Shown here one piece after another: positions 9,866 through 18,382 of a DNA stretch of 44,287 nucleotides. Each line of letters starts with the position of its first letter. Within the stretch, counting starts at the first letter, position 1. The notes under the pieces were generated by a model, which saw only the letters and a list, made by a program, of their open reading frames with translations, did no database searches and was not told the DNA's origin. The DNA is from Mesorhizobium sp. M8A.F.Ca.ET.218.01.1.1 (GTDB lineage: Bacteria; Pseudomonadota; Alphaproteobacteria; Rhizobiales; Rhizobiaceae), in assembly GCF_004791165.1 (NCBI RefSeq), contig NZ_SRUZ01000001.1, positions 1-44,287 of the forward strand. The letters run 5' to 3'. The position numbers and the translations under genes were made by a program.

Positions 9866-11215
9866 TCAGACCGCTACCGAATGTCTCGCCTTGCCGGTTT
9901 CGAAATACTTGTCGAACTTCGCGGCGACGCTTCTGACAAAGGGCCGGCTTTCCACCGGCACGACGAAGTGGTCACCGTTCAATTCAAGCATCGGCGCTGG
10001 ATCAAGCAGGGCGGTCGAGCTTGCCTTGCTGAGAAGCTTTTGGCCGGCTTCGCCGAAGCGCTCGACCAAGTCGATCGCGGAAAAGGCGAAATCGCACATC
10101 AGCCGTTCGATGATCCAGCCGCGAACGCGATCATCCACGGAGAACGCGATGCCTCTGACGGTCGCCAGCCCGCCGTCAGCCACCATGCGGCCATACTCTG
10201 TGGTCGAAGGCATGTTCTGTGCATAGCCTTGCCGATACTGGCTGATGGATGACGGACCGAGGCCGATCAAGGTTTCGCAGCGATCCTCGGTATAGCCCTG
10301 GAAGTTGCGGTGCAACGTCCCTGAGCGCGCGGCCAGCGCCAGCGCATCGCCTGGTTTTGCGAAATGGTCGAGCCCAATTGCTTCATATCCTTGGTCGAGG
10401 ATGGCGCGCGCTGCCAGTTGCGATTGGGCGAACCGCTCCTCCGGGCCTGGCAACCAGGCGTCGTCGATCATTGTCTGATGTTTCTTGAACCATGGCACAT
10501 GAGCATAGCCAAAAAGCGCGATCCGGTCCGGCTCCAGCGACAGCGCCTGTTGGACCGTGGATAGGACACTCTCCCTGGTCTGGTGCGGCAAACCGTAGAG
10601 CAGGTCCAGGTTGACCGATTCGACACCGCGCGAGCGAACGCCGTCGACGACGGCTTTGGTCTGCAAAAAGGTCTGCTCGCGATTGATGGCCTTCTGGACC
10701 TTGGGGTCGAAATCCTGGACGCCGAGGCTCGCTCTCGTCATGCCTATTTCGGCAAGCGCGTCGAGGCGGGCTTCGTCCATGTCGTTGGGTTCGATTTCGA
10801 CGCTGATCTTGGCGCCGGGGAGGAATGCAAAGCTGTTGCGCAGCACTGTTGCCAGCGCCACTATGTCCTGCGGTTTGAGCATCGTCGGCGAACCGCCGCC
10901 GAAATGGACGGCATGCACGCGGCCCTTGCCTCCGACAAGACTGGCAACGGTAGAGATCTCGGCATGCAGTGAGCGAAGATAGGCCGTCACGGGCTCGTAG
11001 TGGCGCGTCTGCTTGGTATGGCAGGCACAGAACCAGCAAAGCTTGTCGCAATAGGGGATGTGCAAATAGAGCGAGATCTCGTCGCCCTCGTTGAGCGCCT
11101 GCAGCCAGCCACGACAAGCGGCAGCATCGACGCCCGGATGAAAATGCGGCGCCGTTGGGTAGCTGGTATAGCGCGGCACGTTCTCACCAAGTCTGGCAAC
11201 TAGATCTGGCCGCAT
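9866..11215 (-). CDS. hemN: Oxygen-independent coproporphyrinogen III oxidase
   Basis: A 449-aa radical-SAM enzyme that decarboxylates coproporphyrinogen III to protoporphyrinogen IX without oxygen, supplying haem in low oxygen. The start is ATG 11215 (GGAG 11 nt upstream; MRPDLVARLGENVPRYTSYP is a typical HemN beginning). The longer open frame to 11428 runs over the promoter. The cluster motif C56-X3-C60-X2-C63 plus C65 (YCDKLCWFCACH) and the FGGGSPTML motif are present. Length and the YTSYPTAPHF start fit true HemN rather than HemW. It is divergent from fnrN and shares an anaerobox (11274-11287), with a predicted 24-nt leader. Confidence 0.95.
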   Translation of the reverse strand: MRPDLVARLGENVPRYTSYPTAPHFHPGVDAAACRGWLQALNEGDEISLYLHIPYCDKLCWFCACHTKQTRHYEPVTAYLRSLHAEISTVASLVGGKGRVHAVHFGGGSPTMLKPQDIVALATVLRNSFAFLPGAKISVEIEPNDMDEARLDALAEIGMTRASLGVQDFDPKVQKAINREQTFLQTKAVVDGVRSRGVESVNLDLLYGLPHQTRESVLSTVQQALSLEPDRIALFGYAHVPWFKKHQTMIDDAWLPGPEERFAQSQLAARAILDQGYEAIGLDHFAKPGDALALAARSGTLHRNFQGYTEDRCETLIGLGPSSISQYRQGYAQNMPSTTEYGRMVADGGLATVRGIAFSVDDRVRGWIIERLMCDFAFSAIDLVERFGEAGQKLLSKASSTALLDPAPMLELNGDHFVVPVESRPFVRSVAAKFDKYFETGKARHSVAV

Positions 11216-11273
11216 GTCGCAATCAACTCCGGGCTGTGTCGCGCGATACTGCTCACCAGGGGCGACAACCGCC

Positions 11274-11287
11274 TTGATCTCGGTCAA
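11274..11287. promoter_or_regulatory. Anaerobox (FNR/FixK site) between hemN and fnrN
   Basis: TTGAT-CTCG-GTCAA matches TTGAT-N4-ATCAA with one mismatch and keeps TTGA-N6-TCAA. A class II arrangement (centre at -41.5) would start hemN RNA near 11239 and fnrN RNA near 11322, giving leaders of about 24 and 56 nt. It could therefore serve both genes, including fnrN autoregulation. Confidence 0.85.
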
Positions 11288-11377
11288 TGCCCATCGGCTG
11301 CGGACAAACTGCCGCAAGGCTTTTTGCTGGGCCGATGCTATATCCTGACGGGACCTTTGGTTCCGCGGACGACCACG

Positions 11378-12106
11378 ATGACAGTGCGCCAGGATGTACA
11401 CAGCGCCGGCATTCCCGTGCTTTGCCAATCATGCGAAGCGCGGCACCACGGTGTTTGCGGAGCGCTCGATCCCGAACAATTGGTCGGCCTCGCCAAGACC
11501 TCGTCGAAGCATACCGTTGAACCGGGCGTGGAATTGATTGGCGACGCCGAAACCGTCGACAGTTACTCGAACGTGCTTTCCGGCGTGGTCAAGCTTACAA
11601 AGAGCCTTTCGGACGGGCGCCAGCAGATTGTCGGGCTTCAATTTGCTCCCGATTTTCTGGGCCGGCCCTTCAAGGTGGAAAGCGCGATCAACGCCGAAGC
11701 CGCAACGGCAGTCTCCCTGTGCTCGTTTCCGAAGGCCGCCATCGAACGGATGATGAAGGAATCGCCGGAACTGGAGCACCGTCTCTTCAAGCAGACGCTG
11801 AATGAACTCGATGACGCCCGCGATTGGATGGTGACGCTGGGCCGCAAGAGTGCTTCGGAAAAGGTGGCGAGCTTTCTTCTCATGATCGCCAGAAACATCG
11901 ACCCCACGCTTGACCCGGCCGCCCAGTCGACAAGTTTCGATCTGCCTTTGACCCGCGCCGACATCGCCGATTTCCTTGGTCTGACCATCGAGACCGTCAG
12001 CCGCCAGTTGACCAGGCTGCGATCAGATAGCGTAATCCGGATAGAGAACAATCGGCATGTTGTCGTGGATAGCTTGGACCGGCTGCAGCGACGCTCCGGC
12101 GCCTAG
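11378..12106 (+). CDS. fnrN: FnrN-type oxygen-sensing CRP/FNR regulator
   Basis: A 242-aa CRP/FNR-family activator. The N-terminal cluster C16-X2-C19-X7-C27 and an internal Cys at about 115 (SLCSF) are the four ligands of an oxygen-labile [4Fe-4S] cluster, as in rhizobial FnrN and unlike FixK. The C-terminal helix-turn-helix has ADIADFLGLTIETVSRQLTRL; the E-x2-SR pattern reads TTGAT-type half-sites. ATG 11378 is preferred over the upstream TTG at 11324, because the anaerobox would place the transcript start at about 11322. It is the likely direct activator of the boxes listed in this window. It ends 2 nt before the convergent hemerythrin gene. Confidence 0.93.
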   Translation: MTVRQDVHSAGIPVLCQSCEARHHGVCGALDPEQLVGLAKTSSKHTVEPGVELIGDAETVDSYSNVLSGVVKLTKSLSDGRQQIVGLQFAPDFLGRPFKVESAINAEAATAVSLCSFPKAAIERMMKESPELEHRLFKQTLNELDDARDWMVTLGRKSASEKVASFLLMIARNIDPTLDPAAQSTSFDLPLTRADIADFLGLTIETVSRQLTRLRSDSVIRIENNRHVVVDSLDRLQRRSGA

Positions 12107-12108
12107 GA

Positions 12109-12681
12109 TCAATCGACGATCCCGATCATAGGGAGGACGTGCTCGCGTTCAAACGCTATGTGCCGGCGCAAGTTCTCGAACAGGCCGCGTAACATGAAAC
12201 CGATGGCCTCGGGGTTCTCGACTGTCTCGCCATGACCGATGGCCAGCAGAATTTCGGTCACCTCACCGGCAAAGCACTCATCTTCCACATGTTCAGCCCG
12301 CAGTCGCCGGGTTGAAGCAAGGTTCGCATTACTGCCCACCACGGCCTCCTCGTAGGCGGGGAAGATGACTGTCTCTTCATATCGATGGATGTCGCGCAGC
12401 AGCGGGACGATGGCGTTGGCCGTGCCGAGGCACTTCAGACGATCGACGCTGGGCAATGCATCCGCGATTCTCTCCAAGGCATCGCAGAGTTGCAACTTTT
12501 CCCTGTGCGCGCGCTTCATCACCGCGGCCGGGACCACTTCTGTGGATCGGTCAACTGGTGCCGCATCTCCATCGCGTACTTCGAACAGCGACGATCCTGG
12601 CCCTTTCTTCCGGCTCAACGGCGACCCTCCAGTCATTTGCAGACCAACGCTGCCCAATCCGAAAGCACTGAGCTTTGACAT
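12109..12681 (-). CDS. Hemerythrin HHE-domain protein
   Basis: A protein of up to 190 aa. Residues about 50-190 form a hemerythrin-like four-helix bundle with spaced His and Glu ligands (MKRAHREKL, LLRDIHRYEETVIFPAYE, LRAEHVEDE, LRRHIAFEREHVLP). Such domains hold a di-iron site and take part in oxygen, NO or iron handling. The first 50 residues are Gly/Ser/Arg-rich and not helical. The ATG at 12681 lies inside the anaerobox 12675-12688 and has no ribosome site; ATG 12633 (MTGGSPLSR) is an alternative that would put the box upstream. It is divergent from fixN and converges on fnrN, a setting that suggests a low-oxygen or NO role. Confidence 0.82.
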   Translation of the reverse strand: MSKLSAFGLGSVGLQMTGGSPLSRKKGPGSSLFEVRDGDAAPVDRSTEVVPAAVMKRAHREKLQLCDALERIADALPSVDRLKCLGTANAIVPLLRDIHRYEETVIFPAYEEAVVGSNANLASTRRLRAEHVEDECFAGEVTEILLAIGHGETVENPEAIGFMLRGLFENLRRHIAFEREHVLPMIGIVD

Positions 12682-12688
12682 GGATCAA
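12675..12688. promoter_or_regulatory. Anaerobox upstream of fixN
   Basis: TTGAC-ATGG-ATCAA is a strong FNR/FixK site. Centred at 12681.5, it predicts a fixNOQP transcript start near 12723 and a 46-nt leader. It overlaps the annotated start codon of the divergent hemerythrin gene. Confidence 0.9.
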
Positions 12689-12768
12689 GGCGGCGACAAC
12701 GCAACTGCTGAATTGGTGTCCACGCGGATTGGCGTCCGCGCATCGGTATACAAGGTCGGGGGCATCTC

Positions 12769-14379
12769 ATGAAGTTCGGCACACCAATCTTCGCTTTGGG
12801 CCTGTTCACATTTGCGGCTCTGGTGGCCGCCGGCTTCGGTGCAGATGAGCCTTTCCGACAGCATATGTGGGTGCTTTTTTTCGTGCTGCTCGGTTTTGTC
12901 GCCATCCTCCTCCGCAACACGAAATTCGACGTGGCCGCGCCGGTCGACCCCTCCGCTTACATGGACGGACCCATCCGCTACGGCGCCATCGCTACAATGT
13001 TCTGGGGGGTGGTCGGCATGCTGGTCGGCGTTGTCATCGCGCTGCAGCTTGCCTACCCTGATCTCAATATCCAGCCCTGGTTCAATTTCGGCCGCCTGCG
13101 GCCGCTGCATACGTCGGGCGTCGTCTTCGCCTTCGGCGGCAATGCGCTGCTGTGCACATCATTATACGTCGTGCAACGCACCTGTCGCGCCCGGCTCTTC
13201 GGTGGCGATCTCGCCTGGTTCGTGTTCTGGGGTTACCAGCTCTTCATCGTGATGGCCGCGACCGGCTACCTGCTCGGTATCACCGAAAGCCGCGAATACG
13301 CCGAACCCGAATGGTATGTCGACATCTGGCTGACAATCGTCTGGGTTGCCTACCTCATCCTGTTCCTTGGCACGATCCTGAAGCGCAAGGAACCGCATAT
13401 CTATGTCGCCAACTGGTTCTATCTGTCCTTCATCGTCACCATCGCGATGCTGCACGTCGTCAACAATCTGTCGATGCCGGCTTCTTTCCTTGGATCGAAG
13501 AGCTACTCGGCGTTCTCGGGTGTCCAGGACGCCCTGACGCAATGGTGGTACGGCCACAATGCCGTCGGCTTCTTCCTCACGGCCGGCTTCCTCGGCATGA
13601 TGTATTATTTCGTTCCCAAGCAGGCGAACCGGCCGATTTATTCCTACCGGCTGTCGATCATTCACTTCTGGGCGCTGATCTTCCTCTACATCTGGGCCGG
13701 TCCGCACCACCTCCACTACACGGCCCTGCCCGACTGGGCGCAGACATTGGGCATGGTGTTTTCGATCATGCTTTGGATGCCGTCATGGGGCGGCATGATC
13801 AACGGCCTGATGACGCTCTCGGGCGCCTGGGATAAGATCCGCACGGATCCAATCATCCGCATGATGGTGATGGCCATCGCCTTCTACGGCATGTCCACCT
13901 TCGAGGGACCGATGATGTCGATCAAGACGGTCAACTCACTGTCGCACTATACCGACTGGACCGTCGGCCACGTCCATTCCGGTGCGCTCGGCTGGGTCGG
14001 CATGATCTCGTTCGGCGCGATCTACTACATGGTGCCGAAGCTCTGGAACCGTGAACGTCTTTATTCGCTGCGGCTGGTCACCTGGCACTTCTGGCTGGCG
14101 ACGCTCGGCATCGTTGTCTACGCGGCGGTGATGTGGGTATCCGGCATCATGCAGGGCCTGATGTGGCGTGAATACGACGAGCAGGGTTTCCTGGTCTACT
14201 CCTTTGCTGAAACCGTCGCCGCCATGCACCCATACTATGTCATGCGTGCCATCGGCGGGGCCATGTACCTCTCCGGCGCCCTGATCATGGCCTGGAACAT
14301 CACCATGACCATCCTTGGATACAAGCGCGCGGAAGAGCCGATGCCGGGCTCCGCACCCTCCCTGCAGCCTGCCGAATAA
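12769..14379 (+). CDS. fixN: cbb3-type cytochrome c oxidase subunit I
   Basis: The 536-aa catalytic subunit of the high-affinity cbb3 oxidase. It reduces oxygen to water at a haem b3-CuB centre in the inner membrane and pumps protons. About 12 membrane helices are evident. CuB ligand candidates are H263 (YGHNAVGF) and H313-H314 (GPHHLHY). The haem ligand pair H401/H403 lies in [11 protein letters not shown]. The Tyr of [10 protein letters not shown] is placed as the cross-linked Tyr of cbb3 enzymes. Length is normal for CcoN/FixN. It is the first gene of fixNOQP, 11 nt before fixO, behind an anaerobox at 12675-12688. Confidence 0.98.
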   Translation: MKFGTPIFALGLFTFAALVAAGFGADEPFRQHMWVLFFVLLGFVAILLRNTKFDVAAPVDPSAYMDGPIRYGAIATMFWGVVGMLVGVVIALQLAYPDLNIQPWFNFGRLRPLHTSGVVFAFGGNALLCTSLYVVQRTCRARLFGGDLAWFVFWGYQLFIVMAATGYLLGITESREYAEPEWYVDIWLTIVWVAYLILFLGTILKRKEPHIYVANWFYLSFIVTIAMLHVVNNLSMPASFLGSKSYSAFSGVQDALTQWWYGHNAVGFFLTAGFLGMMYYFVPKQANRPIYSYRLSIIHFWALIFLYIWAGPHHLHYTALPDWAQTLGMVFSIMLWMPSWGGMINGLMTLSGAWDKIRTDPIIRMMVMAIAFYGMSTFEGPMMSIKTVNSLSHYTDWTVGHVHSGALGWVGMISFGAIYYMVPKLWNRERLYSLRLVTWHFWLATLGIVVYAAVMWVSGIMQGLMWREYDEQGFLVYSFAETVAAMHPYYVMRAIGGAMYLSGALIMAWNITMTILGYKRAEEPMPGSAPSLQPAE

Positions 14380-14390
14380 GGAGCCAGAGA

Positions 14391-15122
14391 ATGAGCCTGA
14401 TGGACAGACACGCACTCATCGAGAAGAACGCCACGCTTCTTCTCGTTGGCTCGCTTCTTGTGGTGACCGTCGGCGGCATCGTCGAGATCGCGCCGCTCTT
14501 CTACCTCGACAACACGATCGAGAAGGTGGAAGGCATGCGCCCCTATTCGCCGCTCGAACTTGTCGGGCGCAACATCTACGTGCGCGAAGGTTGCTACCTC
14601 TGCCACAGCCAGATGATCAGGCCGTTTCGCGACGAGGTCGAGCGTTACGGCCACTACAGCCTGGCTGCGGAGTCGATGTACGACCACCCCTTCCAGTGGG
14701 GATCCAAACGCACCGGGCCAGATCTCGCCCGGGTTGGTGACCGTTATTCGAATGCCTGGCACGTCGCGCACCTTGCCGACCCACGCTCGGTGGTGCCGGA
14801 ATCGGTCATGCCGAGCTATGCCTTCCTGAAGGACGCGCAGATCGAGGTGAAGGATTTCTCTACGCACCTGATCGCCAACAGGCGTGTCGGTGTCCCCTAT
14901 AGCGATGACATGATCGCCAACGCCAACGCCGATCTGATGGCGCAGGCCGACCCGAATGCCGACCCCTCCGGCCTTCAGAAAAGATATCCCAAAGCCAAGG
15001 TCGGCGACTTCGACGGCAATCCGCAAAAGGTGACCGAAATGGATGCCCTCGTTGCGTATCTGCAGATGCTCGGCACATTGGTCGATTTCAAGAATTACGA
15101 CGAAGCCGCCGGCTACCGCTGA
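14391..15122 (+). CDS. fixO: cbb3 oxidase subunit II, monohaem cytochrome c
   Basis: The 243-aa membrane-anchored cytochrome c subunit. One N-terminal helix (about residues 16-38) is followed by a periplasmic domain with the haem site C68-X2-C71-H72 ([12 protein letters not shown]). The conserved MPSYAFL segment supplies the likely Met ligand. It passes electrons from FixP to FixN. The ribosome site (AAGGAG) is 8 nt before ATG 14391. It is co-transcribed with fixN and fixQ. Confidence 0.97.
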   Translation: MSLMDRHALIEKNATLLLVGSLLVVTVGGIVEIAPLFYLDNTIEKVEGMRPYSPLELVGRNIYVREGCYLCHSQMIRPFRDEVERYGHYSLAAESMYDHPFQWGSKRTGPDLARVGDRYSNAWHVAHLADPRSVVPESVMPSYAFLKDAQIEVKDFSTHLIANRRVGVPYSDDMIANANADLMAQADPNADPSGLQKRYPKAKVGDFDGNPQKVTEMDALVAYLQMLGTLVDFKNYDEAAGYR

Positions 15123-15134
15123 GGAGAGTTATCC

Positions 15135-15284
15135 ATGCAATACAATTTGATGCGGGAGTTTGCTGACAGTTGGGGCCTGGTCGCCATGGCGCTTTTCTTT
15201 GTCGGGGCAATTGTCTTCTCCCTCCGCCCTGGCAGTCGCAAGCTGGCCGACGAGGCTGCCCGGATTCCCCTTGAGGACGAGTAA
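15135..15284 (+). CDS. fixQ: cbb3 oxidase small subunit CcoQ/FixQ
   Basis: A 49-aa protein between fixO and fixP. GAGGAG ends 9 nt before ATG 15135. It has a single membrane helix (about residues 12-33, WGLVAMALFFVGAIVFSL), then a short basic and acidic tail (RPGSRKLADEAARIPLEDE). This is the normal FixQ/CcoQ layout; the protein helps stabilise the oxidase complex. Identification rests on position, size and topology, because the family is too short for strong motifs. The stop is 2 nt before fixP. Confidence 0.92.
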   Translation: MQYNLMREFADSWGLVAMALFFVGAIVFSLRPGSRKLADEAARIPLEDE

Positions 15285-15286
15285 TC

Positions 15287-16150
15287 ATGAGCGACGAGCA
15301 CATCGACGAAATCTCTGGCGTCTCAACCACGGGCCACGAATGGGACGGCATCAGGGAGCTGAACAATCCGCTTCCGCGCTGGTGGGTCATGACTTTCTAC
15401 CTCACCATCGTCTGGGCGATCGGCTACACGATCGCCTATCCGGCATGGCCACTGCTGCACTCGGCGACGAAGGGTGTGCTCGGCTATTCCAGCCGCGGCG
15501 AGGTCAAGAACGAGCTGACCACGGCTGAAGCCGCCAAAGGCAAATATGTCGCGGCGGTGCAATCCAAGACCGTCTCGGAGATAGCCGCGGACGATGCCTT
15601 GCGCGAATTCGCAGTCGCTGCAGGTGGCGCCGCATTCAAGGTCAATTGCGTGCAATGTCACGGCTCCGGTGCCCAGGGCTCCAAGGGCTTTCCCAATCTC
15701 AACGACGACGACTGGCTTTGGGGTGGCAAGGCTGAGCAGATCCAGCAGACGATCACGCATGGTATCCGCTTCGCGTCCGATCCGGACACGCGCTTGTCGG
15801 AAATGCCTGCCTTTGGCGACATCATAACCGCCGACCAGATCGCCCAAGTCAGCGCCTACGTTGCCAGCCTGTCCGGCAAGGTCCACGATGCTAGTCTGAT
15901 CCAGCCCGGGGCCAAGGTCTTCGCAGAAAACTGCGTTGCCTGTCATGGTGACAACGCGAAAGGCAACAAGGAGCTCGGCGCCCCCGACCTAACCGACGCG
16001 ATCTGGCTCTATGGCTCAGGCGAGACGGCAATCGCCGACCAGGTTCGCGCACCCAAGCAGGGCGTCATGCCAGCCTGGGGAGCGCGTCTTGGCGAAACCA
16101 AGGTCAAGGAACTGGCCGTCTACATCCATTCGCTTGGCGGTGGGGAATAG
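15287..16150 (+). CDS. fixP: cbb3 oxidase subunit III, dihaem cytochrome c
   Basis: A 287-aa dihaem cytochrome c. A cytoplasmic start (GHEWDGIRELNNPLPRWW, typical of FixP) precedes one membrane helix at about 37-58 and two periplasmic cytochrome domains. Haem sites are C121-X2-C124-H125 (CVQCHGSG) and C216-X2-C219-H220 (CVACHGDN), each followed by a Met ligand candidate (EMPAFG and VMPAWG). It receives electrons from the bc1 complex via soluble cytochrome c. It is the last gene of fixNOQP, with a strong terminator 42 nt after the stop. Confidence 0.97.
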   Translation: MSDEHIDEISGVSTTGHEWDGIRELNNPLPRWWVMTFYLTIVWAIGYTIAYPAWPLLHSATKGVLGYSSRGEVKNELTTAEAAKGKYVAAVQSKTVSEIAADDALREFAVAAGGAAFKVNCVQCHGSGAQGSKGFPNLNDDDWLWGGKAEQIQQTITHGIRFASDPDTRLSEMPAFGDIITADQIAQVSAYVASLSGKVHDASLIQPGAKVFAENCVACHGDNAKGNKELGAPDLTDAIWLYGSGETAIADQVRAPKQGVMPAWGARLGETKVKELAVYIHSLGGGE

Positions 16151-16191
16151 GAAGCGGGGACCTGTTCTCGACCCTTCACCTTCCAGGCGAC

Positions 16192-16214
16192 GAGGCCCGG
16201 CCCAGCCGGGCCTC
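16192..16214 (+). terminator. Rho-independent terminator after fixNOQP
   Basis: GAGGCCCGGC (16192-16201) pairs perfectly with 16205-16214 around the 3-nt loop CCA. It is followed within 3 nt by CTCTTTT. The position, 42 nt after fixP and before the fixG anaerobox, makes it the likely end of the fixNOQP transcript. Confidence 0.85.
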
Positions 16215-16237
16215 GACTCTTTTCCGCAACGCCAAGA

Positions 16238-16251
16238 TTGACTTGCATCAA
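16238..16251. promoter_or_regulatory. Anaerobox upstream of fixG
   Basis: TTGAC-TTGC-ATCAA. Centre 16244.5 predicts a fixGHIS transcript start near 16286 and a 43-nt leader, so fixGHIS has its own low-oxygen promoter. Confidence 0.9.
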
Positions 16252-16328
16252 CGCGGGCAGGTCCACCGGGCGGCATTGTTGCCCGGCGCATTCAAATCGC
16301 CGTCTGCGTGTAGAGCGGAGAAAAGTCG

Positions 16329-17888
16329 TTGCTGGACAATACGCAGGTAGAGCGGTTGGAAGCCGAGGCGGTCAATTCCGCCAAGATCCGTCAGCCTCTT
16401 TATGCGCCGCGCAAGAAGATCTTTCCAAAGCGCGCCTCAGGCAGCTTTCGCCGCTTCAAATGGCTGGTGATGGCGATCACGCTTGGCATCTACTATCTGA
16501 CGCCGTGGCTGCGTTGGGACCGTGGTCCGTTTGCACCCGACCAGGCGGTGCTGCTCGATGTCGCCAATCGGCGCTTCTACTTGTTCTTCATCGAGATATG
16601 GCCGCAGGAATTCTTCTATGTGGCGGGCCTCCTGGTCATGGCCGGCGTCGGTCTTTTCCTGATCACCTCGACTGTCGGCCGTGCCTGGTGTGGCTATGCG
16701 TGCCCTCAGACGGTGTGGGTCGATCTGTTCCTCGTCGTCGAACGCGCGATAGAAGGCGACCGCAATGCCCGCATGAAGCTCGATACGGGTCCCTGGACCG
16801 CCCGCAAACTGGTGCTGCGCGTATCAAAGCACGCGATCTGGCTGGTCATCGGCGCGGCGACTGGAGGCGCCTGGATTTTTTACTTTGCTGACGCACCGAC
16901 ACTGCTCGGCCAGCTCTGGACCGGCAGCGCCGCACCCGTGGCCTACATCACCATCGCCGTGCTGACGGCAACCACCTACACGTTCGGCGGCCTGATGCGT
17001 GAACAGGTCTGCACCTATATGTGCCCATGGCCGCGCATTCAGGCGGCCATGCTTGACGAAAATTCTCTCACCGTCACCTACAACGACTGGCGCGGCGAAC
17101 CGCGTTCGCGTCACGCCAAGAAAGTGCTGGCGGTTGGCCAGCCCGCAGGTGACTGTGTCGACTGCAACGCCTGTGTCGCGGTCTGCCCGATGGGGATCGA
17201 CATTCGCGATGGCCAGCAGCTCGAATGCATCACCTGCGCGCTTTGCATCGACGCCTGCGACGGTGTCATGGACAAGCTCGGCAGGGAGCATGGGCTGATC
17301 GCTTATGCGACGCTGTCCGACTACAACGCCAATATGATGCTGGCGACAGCAGGCGGCTCCAGCCCAGTCAATCCATCGCTCGTCAGGACCGCTGGCGGCG
17401 CTTTCTCCGACAAGGTAGCGCATTTTCACATTCGCAAGATCTTTCGGCCGCGCACCTATGTCTACATGGGCTTGTGGTCGCTGATCGGCCTTGGCCTGCT
17501 CTATTCCCTGCTGACGCGCGATCGGCTCGAACTAAACGTGCTGCATGATCGCAATCCTCAGTTCGTCACGCTTTCCGACGGGTCTATCCGCAATGGCTAC
17601 ACCGTCAAACTGCTCAACATGATCCCCGAGCCGAGGACGATCGTCGTCACGATTCAAGGCTTGTATGGAGCTGACATGAGCGTGGTCGGCGAAGACATCC
17701 CGGCAGGCCGCTCCTTTGCCATTCCGGTCGAACCCGACCGCCTGAAAATGCTGAAGGTCTTCGTCCGCCAGCCGGCGGACCAGATCCGCGCCCCGGCGCA
17801 GACCTTCAAATTCCGCGTCGAGGACAAGGCCAGCTTCGAGTCCAACGAATACACCGCCACTTTCAACGCTCCAGAGGCCGCCAGATGA
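16329..17888 (+). CDS. fixG: FixG/CcoG membrane iron-sulfur protein
   Basis: A 519-aa polyferredoxin-like membrane protein needed for cbb3 oxidase maturation; CcoG homologues reduce copper during its delivery to the oxidase. It has several helices (about 45-65, 85-115, 160-185, 190-215, 375-395) and an early Cys motif, RAWCGYACPQTVW. Two cluster-type Cys groups lie at about 276-315 (DCVDCNACVAVCP and ECITCALCIDACD). The C-terminal 110 residues are an Ig-like periplasmic domain. The start is TTG 16329, supported by GGAG 8 nt upstream; no in-frame ATG fits the family N-terminus. It overlaps fixH by 4 nt. Confidence 0.95.
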   Translation: MLDNTQVERLEAEAVNSAKIRQPLYAPRKKIFPKRASGSFRRFKWLVMAITLGIYYLTPWLRWDRGPFAPDQAVLLDVANRRFYLFFIEIWPQEFFYVAGLLVMAGVGLFLITSTVGRAWCGYACPQTVWVDLFLVVERAIEGDRNARMKLDTGPWTARKLVLRVSKHAIWLVIGAATGGAWIFYFADAPTLLGQLWTGSAAPVAYITIAVLTATTYTFGGLMREQVCTYMCPWPRIQAAMLDENSLTVTYNDWRGEPRSRHAKKVLAVGQPAGDCVDCNACVAVCPMGIDIRDGQQLECITCALCIDACDGVMDKLGREHGLIAYATLSDYNANMMLATAGGSSPVNPSLVRTAGGAFSDKVAHFHIRKIFRPRTYVYMGLWSLIGLGLLYSLLTRDRLELNVLHDRNPQFVTLSDGSIRNGYTVKLLNMIPEPRTIVVTIQGLYGADMSVVGEDIPAGRSFAIPVEPDRLKMLKVFVRQPADQIRAPAQTFKFRVEDKASFESNEYTATFNAPEAAR

Positions 17889-18382
17889 CCGCCAATGCCC
17901 AGAAGCCTCGGGAATTCACGGGCCGGCACATGCTGGTCATTGTCCTCGCCTTTTTCGGGGTGGTGATCGCGGTCAACCTGACCATGGCAACGCTTGCCAA
18001 CACCAGTTGGACCGGCCTCGTCGTCGAAAATACCTATGTTGCGAGCCAGCAATTCAACAAGCAGGCGCAGGAGGGCCGGGCGCAAGCGGCACTCGGCTGG
18101 ACAGGCAAGCTAACCATCGCATGGGGCGAAGTCCGCTACAGCATCGCCGACGCAGCCGGCAAGCCGGTTCCTCTGCACGGCGTGAAGATGCTGTTTCGTC
18201 ATCCCGCATACGAGAAGGAGGACAAGTCGGTCACGCTGGCCCTTGCTTCAGGCCAGGAATTCGCGGCGCAGCATATGCCAAAGGACGGCGTCTGGATCGT
18301 CGAGGTCGACGCCGATGCCGGCCTGGACAGGCCGTACCGAGACGTCCGTCGAATCATGATTTCCCATGGAACGCTGCAATGA
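17885..18382 (+). CDS. fixH: FixH cbb3 oxidase assembly protein
   Basis: A 165-aa protein with a short cytoplasmic start containing FTGRHM. One membrane helix spans about residues 18-40 (VIVLAFFGVVIAVNLTMA). The periplasmic domain keeps the family pattern VVENTYVASQQFN near its start and ends in RPYRDVRRIMI. FixH works with FixI in copper insertion into the cbb3 oxidase. ATG overlaps the fixG stop, and the TGA overlaps the fixI start (ATGA), so translation is probably coupled through the operon. Confidence 0.93.
   Translation: MTANAQKPREFTGRHMLVIVLAFFGVVIAVNLTMATLANTSWTGLVVENTYVASQQFNKQAQEGRAQAALGWTGKLTIAWGEVRYSIADAAGKPVPLHGVKMLFRHPAYEKEDKSVTLALASGQEFAAQHMPKDGVWIVEVDADAGLDRPYRDVRRIMISHGTLQ

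Noticed and set aside
11216..11428. 71-residue N-terminal extension of HemN
   Set aside because: It would run through the shared hemN/fnrN promoter and anaerobox and has no family similarity.
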